NCBI RefSeq assembly: GCF_000384475.1
Contig: NZ_ARWB01000001.1
Span: 474,022-538,021 of the forward strand
Length of the DNA stretch: 64,000 bases
Direction: 5' to 3'
From: Methylopila sp. M107
GTDB taxonomy: Bacteria; Pseudomonadota; Alphaproteobacteria; Rhizobiales; Methylopilaceae
The translations under genes were made by a program, and so were the position numbers. The notes below the pieces were generated by a model, which worked only from the letters and a program-made list of their open reading frames with translations, did not search any database and had not been told where the DNA came from. Positions 58,249 to 64,000 of the stretch are shown here, in pieces. Every line of letters begins with the position of its first letter. Position 1 is the first letter of the stretch.

Positions 58249-59517
58249 CTACTTCGCGCCCAGGCAGTTGGCGTAATAGGTCACCGGCGCCGGCCAGTCG
58301 GAGAAGATGGCGCGCACGCCGACGTCCCTCGCGAGCACGTCGATGACGCGCATCAGGTCGCCCTCTCGGGTGATCGACTGCTCGACCGTCTGGAAGTAGA
58401 AGTCGCCGTCGAGGTCCGCGAGCCGGCCCGACCGCTCCAGCGACCAGCTGATGATGTCGAGACCCGCCGCCTTGGCGTTCTTGGCGGCGCGCGACGCGAC
58501 GATCTCGTTCTTCGAATTCACGGCGAGCAACGCGAAGATCGGCGGGGCCCAGATCCGGATGCCCTGCTGGCGGTAGCCCTCGAGCTCGCTCGCGGTCGGC
58601 AGGTCCGCCACGGTGTTGGCGTCGTCGAGATAGACCGCCTGGCGGCCGAACGCCGGCTCGTTCCGGATCCAGTACAGCACGTCGTTCTTGTCGAAGGACT
58701 GCGGGAACACGTTCTTCGGTTTCACGCCCGCCTGCCGGTACTCGTCGACCAGCTTCTGGGCGTATTCGGCCTGGGTGAAGCCGCGGAACGGCATCGGCAC
58801 GACCGGGCTTTTCAGCTCCGGCGTCATCTTCACGCCGAGCGTCTTGAACAGCTCGATGCTCTCGCGATGCGTCATAAGATGGCCGCTCGACGGCCCGGCG
58901 TAGAGGTCGGTGCGGAAGTCCGGCGTGCCGCCGAGATAGGCCTCGACCGTCGCGGCGCGCGGGTCGGAGGCGTCCATCTTGCCGCGCAGCGTCTTGAACT
59001 CGGCCAGCGTGATGTCGCTGGTGCGGCACTCGGCGCTCGCGGGCGTCACGATCGCGCCGTCCGCGCCGATCACCGCCGGGGTGAATTTCTTCGTGCACTT
59101 CTCGGCCAGCGGCGTCGCGAGGATGTTCGTCGTGGTGTGCAGGTCGTTCTGCGCATGCCGGCAGACCAGTTCGAGGTCCTTGGTGAAGGCGACGTCGCAT
59201 TCGAGGACGCCCGCGCCCATGCGCGCCGCCGCCTCGTAAGACTCGCGGGTGTGCTCGGGGAACTGCAGCGGCGCGCCGCGATGGCCGATCGAGAAGTCGC
59301 TCGGCTTGAAAGTCTTGTTCTCGCACTGCTTCAGCTGACGCTTCAGCGGGCTGTCGGCCATATCGTTGATCAGGAAGAACGGGCGCGGCCCGAGCTGGAC
59401 GTTGATCTCCCGCTTGCCGGCCCGGGCGCCGTCGTCATCTGCGGCGACGGCCCGGTCCGCGAGGACGCTCATCGAAGCGCCGACGACGAGGGCGAGTAGT
59501 GCGATGTGTCTGCGCAT
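58249..59517 (-). CDS. Periplasmic glycerophosphodiester phosphodiesterase
   Basis: A protein of 422 aa from ATG 59517. The signal peptide is [20 protein letters not shown]...AVA. The GDPD barrel starts with [40 protein letters not shown]: the first catalytic His and Arg are in GHRG, and the metal-binding Glu/Asp in [20 protein letters not shown] has the second His. KMTPELKSP supplies a further Glu. It hydrolyses glycerophosphodiesters from lipid breakdown to glycerol-3-phosphate and an alcohol. The insert between the first strands is long, as in the larger eukaryote-like group. GGACCGGGG lies upstream of the start. Confidence 0.9.
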   Translation of the reverse strand: MRRHIALLALVVGASMSVLADRAVAADDDGARAGKREINVQLGPRPFFLINDMADSPLKRQLKQCENKTFKPSDFSIGHRGAPLQFPEHTRESYEAAARMGAGVLECDVAFTKDLELVCRHAQNDLHTTTNILATPLAEKCTKKFTPAVIGADGAIVTPASAECRTSDITLAEFKTLRGKMDASDPRAATVEAYLGGTPDFRTDLYAGPSSGHLMTHRESIELFKTLGVKMTPELKSPVVPMPFRGFTQAEYAQKLVDEYRQAGVKPKNVFPQSFDKNDVLYWIRNEPAFGRQAVYLDDANTVADLPTASELEGYRQQGIRIWAPPIFALLAVNSKNEIVASRAAKNAKAAGLDIISWSLERSGRLADLDGDFYFQTVEQSITREGDLMRVIDVLARDVGVRAIFSDWPAPVTYYANCLGAK

Positions 59518-59661
59518 GGCGATCCCCGGTCCGTGACGCGGGGACCGACCCCCGACGTCGCCGGGACCATATCGTCGGGCGCTGACAGGCCGGTGACGCC
59601 CGCGGCGGCCTGCTATGCTGGGCCCGCAAGCCGGCGCGATTCGATGCGGGGAGAGCAGCTG

Positions 59662-60033
59662 ATGCCGACCAACGTCTCGAGAACGGGCGCGATCGCCGCC
59701 GCCGCATGGCTGCTCGCTTTCGGGCCGGCGCGCGCCGAGACGTACGAATTCCTCGCAGCGCCGCAGACCGACCTGAACCGGATGTTCCGTGTCGAGACCA
59801 CGACGGGCGAGGTCGGCGTCTGCCAGTTCGCCGTCAAGGACGGCTCGGCCGGCGTCACTCTCTGCCTGTCGGCGGGCGAGGGAGCGGGTCCGCAGGAGGC
59901 CGGACTCTACGGGCTCGCCGCCTCCAACCACGTGCAGGAAGGCGGCGTCTACCGGGTCGAGAAGCGCACCGGCCGGATGAGCGCCTGCTACGTGCTCGGC
60001 GACCAAGTGGTCTGCACGCCGCAGGCGCGCTGA
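59662..60033 (+). CDS. Small exported protein of unknown function
   Basis: A protein of 123 aa from ATG 59662. GGGGAGAG at 59648-59655 supports the start; an ATG at 59644 would add 6 residues. The signal peptide ends near [12 protein letters not shown]. The mature domain looks like one beta-rich unit: [21 protein letters not shown] and [21 protein letters not shown] are two related stretches, each 'mfRVet.TG....C', and may be an internal duplication. Four cysteines. No family recognised. 24 nt ahead of the DMT-type gene. Confidence 0.65.
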   Translation: MPTNVSRTGAIAAAAWLLAFGPARAETYEFLAAPQTDLNRMFRVETTTGEVGVCQFAVKDGSAGVTLCLSAGEGAGPQEAGLYGLAASNHVQEGGVYRVEKRTGRMSACYVLGDQVVCTPQAR

Positions 60034-60057
60034 ACCGACAGTCCGGAGAATCGCGCC

Positions 60058-60504
60058 ATGGCGAGGACGCTCGTGCTGTTCCTGCTGGCCTTCTCGGCCG
60101 GGGCCGCCATCGTCGTCCAGCAGGCGCTGAACGCCAGCGTTCGGACCGCGTTGAACTCCGCCGCCTGGGCGGGTTTCGCGAGCTATGCGGTGGGCCTCGC
60201 CTGCATGGCGGCGTTCATCCTCGCGATGCGCGATCCGGCGCCCTCGCTCGTCCTCGCCGGTCGGATCCCGTGGTGGACATGGGCCGGCGGCATGTTCGGC
60301 GCGATCTACATCGCGCTCGCGATCGTGCTGCTGCCGGAGATCGGGGCCGCGACCTTCGTGGCGCTGCTGGTCGCCGGCCAGATGGCGACCTCGCTCGCCT
60401 TCGACCATTTCGGCGTGCTCGGCCTCGCGCAGCGGAGCGTCGATCCGGTCAGGCTGATCGAGGTCGCGTTGGTGATCGCGGGCGTGGCGCTGATCCGCCG
60501 ATAG
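60058..60504 (+). CDS. DMT-superfamily membrane protein (YdcZ/DUF606 type)
   Basis: A protein of 148 aa with about five membrane helices. The helix-1 block [21 protein letters not shown], the central [38 protein letters not shown] and the final [15 protein letters not shown] match the YdcZ/DUF606 group of half-size drug/metabolite transporters. These act as dimers of inverted subunits in well-studied relatives. Substrate unknown. Confidence 0.85.
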   Translation: MARTLVLFLLAFSAGAAIVVQQALNASVRTALNSAAWAGFASYAVGLACMAAFILAMRDPAPSLVLAGRIPWWTWAGGMFGAIYIALAIVLLPEIGAATFVALLVAGQMATSLAFDHFGVLGLAQRSVDPVRLIEVALVIAGVALIRR

Positions 60505-60618
60505 CGCCTGTCGTAAGCGATGCGCGTTCGGGCCGGTCCTTTTGTCGCCGCCTTGCGCTCTGTAAGGTCTCGCAACGACATGCCGGTCGCCGCGGCGGCC
60601 GAGCCCTCAGGAGCCTCC

Positions 60619-62082
60619 ATGCGCCCTACCGCCCGCCCGATCGCCCGCGCCGCCGCCTTCTTGCTGTCCGCGTGCGTCGCGTTCGCTCCGGCACAGGGCT
60701 TCGCGCGCGCCGCGCCCGAAAGCTTCGCGGACCTCGCGGAAAGCCTGATCGATTCCGTCGTGAACATCTCGACCTCCCAGAACGCTCCGTCCGCGTCCGA
60801 GAAAGCCGTGCCGGCCCCGCAGGCGCCGGAGGGCTCGCCCTTCGACGATTTCTTCGACGAGTTCTTCAACAAGCGCGGGCAGAGCGGGTCGCCGCAGTCC
60901 CGCAAGCAGACCTCGCTCGGCTCCGGCTTCGTGGTCGACGCCGCAGGCATCGTCGTCACCAACAACCACGTCATCGACGGCGCGGACGAGATCACGGTCA
61001 ACTTCAACGACGGCTCGAGGCTCACCGCCGAACTCGTCGGCAAGGATTCGAAGACCGATCTCGCGGTGCTGCGGGTGAAGCCGCCCAGGCCGCTGAAGGC
61101 GGTCAAGTTCGGCGACGCCGAGAAGCTTCGGGTCGGCGACTGGGTGCTCGCGATCGGCAATCCGTTCGGTCTCGGCGGCTCGGTCTCGGCCGGCATCGTC
61201 TCGGCGCGCAACCGCAACATCAATTCCGGCCCTTACGACAACTTCATCCAGACCGACGCCGCCATCAATCGCGGCAATTCGGGCGGTCCGCTGTTCGACA
61301 TGAGCGGCGACGTGGTCGGCATCAACACCGCGATCATCTCGCCGTCCGGAGGCTCGATCGGCATCGGCTTCTCGGTGCCGTCGACCATCGCGAAGGCCGT
61401 CGTCGACCAGTTGCTGAACTATGGCGAGACCCGGCGCGGCTGGATCGGCGTGCGCATCCAGGAGGTTTCCGACGACATCGCGACCAGCCTCGGCGTCACC
61501 GGCGCCGACAAGGGCGCGTTGATCGCCGGCGTCAATGACGGCGGCCCGGCCCAGAAGGCGGGGCTGCAGGCCGGCGACGTGCTGCTGAGCTTCGACGGCA
61601 AGCCGGTCCGCTCGGTGCGCGACCTGCCGCGCATCGTCGCCGACACCCCGTCGGACCGCGAGGTCGACGTCAGGATCTGGCGCAAGAACAAGGAAGAGAC
61701 GCTGAAGCTCAAGGTCGGCCGTCTCGACGAGGGCGCGCCGCAGAAGGCCGCGCTCAAGGCGCCGGCGGAGGCCGAGCCGAAGACCGCCTCCGCCATGGGG
61801 CTGAGCTTCACGGCGATCAGCGACGAACTGCGCCTGAAGTTCGGCCTGAAGCCGGAGACCAAGGGCCTCGTCATCACGCAGGTCGACGAAGGCTCCAAGG
61901 CGAAAGAGAACAAGATCGAGCCCGGCGATGTGCTGGTCGAGATCGCGGGCCAGGCCGTGACCGCGCCGGCCGACGTGCTGAAGCGGATCGAGGAGCTGAA
62001 GAAGGACGGCAAGAAGGTCGCCCTTCTGCTGCTGACCGGGAAGACCGGCGACGTCCGCTTCGTCGGCGCGCCGATCGAGTAG
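60619..62082 (+). CDS. DegP/DegQ-type periplasmic serine protease
   Basis: A protein of 487 aa from ATG 60619, chosen for CAGGAG at 60608-60613. The signal peptide is RPTARPIARAAAFLLSACVA... ending near GFARA. The trypsin-like domain carries the triad H117 (NNHVID), D147 (KTDLAVLRV) and S221 (GNSGGPLF). Two PDZ domains follow, about 275-370 (GWIGVRIQEVSDDIA, AQKAGLQAGDVLLSFDG) and 395-480 (GLVITQVDEGSKAKENKIEPGD). The arrangement is that of DegP/DegQ, which degrade or refold misfolded envelope proteins. The loop after residue ~40 is rich in Phe, Asp and Pro (PFDDFFDEFF). Confidence 0.93.
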   Translation: MRPTARPIARAAAFLLSACVAFAPAQGFARAAPESFADLAESLIDSVVNISTSQNAPSASEKAVPAPQAPEGSPFDDFFDEFFNKRGQSGSPQSRKQTSLGSGFVVDAAGIVVTNNHVIDGADEITVNFNDGSRLTAELVGKDSKTDLAVLRVKPPRPLKAVKFGDAEKLRVGDWVLAIGNPFGLGGSVSAGIVSARNRNINSGPYDNFIQTDAAINRGNSGGPLFDMSGDVVGINTAIISPSGGSIGIGFSVPSTIAKAVVDQLLNYGETRRGWIGVRIQEVSDDIATSLGVTGADKGALIAGVNDGGPAQKAGLQAGDVLLSFDGKPVRSVRDLPRIVADTPSDREVDVRIWRKNKEETLKLKVGRLDEGAPQKAALKAPAEAEPKTASAMGLSFTAISDELRLKFGLKPETKGLVITQVDEGSKAKENKIEPGDVLVEIAGQAVTAPADVLKRIEELKKDGKKVALLLLTGKTGDVRFVGAPIE

Positions 62083-62208
62083 CGAGGGGGACGCGCCGCA
62101 ACTTCCGCGGAGGCGGCCCATCGTCGCCCGTCGCCCGGTCGTCTCATTTCGCGCCGCATTTGCTGCCTAGCGCTCGGTCCGACGACTTGAGATCGAAAAG
62201 GGGCGGGC

Positions 62209-63648
62209 ATGGCGCCGGCGACATCGACACGAAGCGCGGCGCGCGACGAAGGCGTCTTCGTCCGACTCATTCTCCTGCAATGCGTTCTGGCCGCGTTGGT
62301 GATCGCCGCGCAGTTCTGGTTCCTGTTCCCGGCCGAAGAGCAGGACTCGCCGACAGGCGTCTACGAGATCGCCAACCTCGTCTTCGTCTCGGGCTTCGCG
62401 CTCGCGGTCGGCGTCGCGGGCAAAGGCGCATGGAAGACGCGCGCGCCGCTACTCGCCGTCGGCGCGGTCTTCGCGGGCATTTCGATCTACGAGTGGGCGT
62501 CCTGGGACGTCGAAAGCTGGCGCGAGGATTGGGTCGCGCTGGCCATGTGGGTCGCGGCTTCCGTCGCGCTCGTCTTCGTCTCTCAGAGGCGCAAGCTCCC
62601 GGCCTTCGTCGCCGTCCTGCTCACGACGGCCGCGCTCGCGCGCGGCGTCGCGCTGCTTAGCGATATCATGGACGAGGGCGCTCTGGGCCTGACGCCGGCG
62701 GAGATGCCGCTGTCCTGGACCTATGTGATCGGCACGGCGCTGTCGGCCGCGGCCGTTCAGCTCGGCGTGCTGCATCTCGCCGGCCGGCCGGGCGCCCATG
62801 CCGAGCAACGCTTCGGCCTGTCGCGCGAGCACGGGCTCGGCGCGTGGATCGCGGGCCTCTTCGCCGACCTGCGCTATGGGACCTGGGCGCGCGCGAACCC
62901 CGGCAAGACCTATGGCGACTATTACGGCGCGCGCCTCTCCGCCCGCCTCGCGCGCGGCGGCTCTCACAAGACGCTCGGCTCGGTCGCGCATTGGGAACGG
63001 CTGAAGACCGACCAGGCGCGGGCATGGGCGACGCAGGAATTCGCGGCCCGCGGCGGCGGGCATCGAGATTGGTTCTTTTGGCGCGGCGTCACGCCGGACA
63101 TGACCTGCGTCGACTACGGCTGCGGTTCGCTGCGGGTCGGCCAGCACTTCATCCGGCGGCTGGAGCCCGGCCGCTATTTCGGCCTCGACGTCGTCGATCG
63201 CTTCTGGAGCGACGGCCTGACACTAATTGAGCCCGAGACGCTCCAGACGAAGCGCCCGGCCTTCGCGACGATCGGCCCGGAGGGCCTGGCCCAGGCGGCG
63301 GCGCTGAAGCCCGACCTCGTCTATTCGACGGCGGTGCTGCAGCATGTGCCGCCGCTCGAGCTGAAGCTCTATTTCCGCAATCTCGCCTCGATCGCCGGAG
63401 ACGGCGTCGTCTGCGCGAACTTCAAGCGCATGCTCCGCACGACGCGGATCGGCCCGAACGCCTGGGCGCACGAGGCGGGCGAGATCGCCGACGCCGTGCG
63501 GGCGGCCGCGCCGGACTTCGCCTTCGCCATCGAGGATGACGGCGAGAAGGCCGGAGAGGATTTTGCAAAGGCGACGCTAGTGATGGCGCGAGACCCGGCC
63601 GCGCTCGGCAAATGGGTCCTGAATCCGCTGCGGGCGGACCTTCTCTAG
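62209..63648 (+). CDS. Polytopic membrane domain fused to SAM-dependent methyltransferase
   Basis: A protein of 479 aa. The N-terminal ~200 residues hold about six helices: RLILLQCVLAALVIAAQFWF, GVYEIANLVFVSGFALAVGV, PLLAVGAVFAGISIYEWAS, WVALAMWVAASVALVFV, LPAFVAVLLTTAALARGVALL and YVIGTALSAAAVQLGVLHLAG. The C-terminal half is a class I methyltransferase: motif I V301-D-Y-G-C-G306-S-L-R, then YFGLDVVDRFWSDGL, LVYSTAVLQHVPPLELKLYFRNL (motif IV-like). The linker HKTLGSVAHWERLKTDQ joins them. The fusion suggests methylation of a substrate at the membrane. The target is unknown. Confidence 0.75.
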   Translation: MAPATSTRSAARDEGVFVRLILLQCVLAALVIAAQFWFLFPAEEQDSPTGVYEIANLVFVSGFALAVGVAGKGAWKTRAPLLAVGAVFAGISIYEWASWDVESWREDWVALAMWVAASVALVFVSQRRKLPAFVAVLLTTAALARGVALLSDIMDEGALGLTPAEMPLSWTYVIGTALSAAAVQLGVLHLAGRPGAHAEQRFGLSREHGLGAWIAGLFADLRYGTWARANPGKTYGDYYGARLSARLARGGSHKTLGSVAHWERLKTDQARAWATQEFAARGGGHRDWFFWRGVTPDMTCVDYGCGSLRVGQHFIRRLEPGRYFGLDVVDRFWSDGLTLIEPETLQTKRPAFATIGPEGLAQAAALKPDLVYSTAVLQHVPPLELKLYFRNLASIAGDGVVCANFKRMLRTTRIGPNAWAHEAGEIADAVRAAAPDFAFAIEDDGEKAGEDFAKATLVMARDPAALGKWVLNPLRADLL

Positions 63649-64000
63649 ATCCGGATCGCGTGCTTCAGGCGCTGCAGCTGGTCGCCCATGGCGCGCATCG
63701 CGGTCTCGCCGCTGTCGGCGAGGCTCGCCATCTCGCGAGCGACGACGCCGAAGCCGGCGCCGTGCTGGCTCGCATGCGCGGCCTCGATCCGGGCGTTCAG
63801 CGCCAGCAGCCTGAGCATTTTCAGCGCCGCGTAGACGGCCTCGATCGACGCGTCGATCGACTTCGCCGCCGCCTGTCCGGACTGCAGCTTCTCGGCGAGC
63901 GCGGTGACGCGCTCCGCTTCGAGGATCACGCCGTCGAGGTAGCGGGCCTCGCCTGTCTCGGGGTCGGGCGCGGCGCCGCCGCCGGTCTCGTGCACGAAGC
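63645..64000 (-). CDS. Methyl-accepting chemotaxis-like signalling protein, partial
   Basis: The frame is open to the right window edge (about 118 codons seen), so the N-terminal part is missing. A GTG at 63995 could be an internal codon. Residues close to the stop read LLALNARIEAAHASQHGAGF and GVVAREMASLADSGETAM, the hairpin tip of the MCP signalling domain that contacts CheA/CheW. Only ~30 residues follow the tip, far fewer than in a normal MCP, so the returning helix is very short. The stop overlaps the methyltransferase end by 4 nt, convergent. Confidence 0.7.
   Translation of the reverse strand, partial: FVHETGGGAAPDPETGEARYLDGVILEAERVTALAEKLQSGQAAAKSIDASIEAVYAALKMLRLLALNARIEAAHASQHGAGFGVVAREMASLADSGETAMRAMGDQLQRLKHAIRI

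Noticed and set aside
60607-62121. 504-codon minus-strand frame opposite the Deg protease
   Set aside because: Shadow frame. The plus strand carries a full H-D-S triad and two PDZ domains.

Overview
The window is high-GC DNA from an alphaproteobacterium, most probably of the Hyphomicrobiales (Rhizobiales). The pointers are the division and cell wall (dcw) gene order, the style of the FtsQ and FtsZ termini, the pairing of a TerB/J-domain protein with an amidase, a kdpFABCDE operon, and three families of short palindromic intergenic repeats of the kind common in that order. The genus cannot be resolved by reading alone. Most of the window is chromosomal housekeeping sequence. I see no prophage, no complete IS element and no CRISPR array.

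Layout. 1-5280: partial 5-oxoprolinase-like gene (minus), a DUF3617-like exported protein, a TerB-DnaJ protein coupled to an amidase, a lytic transglycosylase, then RNase P RNA (rnpB). 5280-5694: a control region with a 30-bp perfect palindrome carrying two DnaA-box-like words, and a promoter overlapped by four CCC words at exact 10-bp spacing that look like a MraZ operator. 5695-26597: the dcw cluster mraZ-rsmH-ftsL-ftsI-murE-murF-mraY-murD-ftsW-murG-murC-murB-ddl-ftsQ-ftsA-ftsZ, mostly with 4-nt overlaps and closed by a strong hairpin terminator. Three insertions break its usual compactness: a composite repeat between mraY and murD, small membrane ORFs (one apparently frameshifted) between murD and ftsW, and a MNT/HEPN toxin-antitoxin type pair between murC and murB.

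26770-41000: a small unknown protein, bamD, recN, a coiled-coil membrane protein, ligA, small unknown genes, a NUDIX hydrolase coupled to a TIGR02301-like protein, a FAD-linked 2-hydroxyacid dehydrogenase, an SDR without the YxxxK motif, Sua5/TsaC, an acyl-CoA dehydrogenase and a DAO-family oxidoreductase. 41136-42100: tRNA-Val(CAC), a small membrane protein and a frameshifted gene remnant. 42135-50492: the potassium system kdpFABC plus sensor-regulator kdpDE, with two extra microproteins (27 and 55 aa) and a repeat between kdpB and kdpC. 50493-51005: no gene, including a conspicuously AT-rich patch.

51006-64000: small exported and unknown proteins, a DUF971 protein divergent from moaA, a TRAP transporter permease pair without a binding protein, otsA, gph, a periplasmic glycerophosphodiester phosphodiesterase, a DegP/DegQ-type protease, a polytopic membrane domain fused to a SAM-dependent methyltransferase, and the edge of an MCP-like protein.

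The most interesting items are the MraZ operator, the TA-type module inside the essential murein operon, the kdp microproteins, the membrane-methyltransferase fusion, and repeats that have entered operons and, at the left edge, a reading frame.
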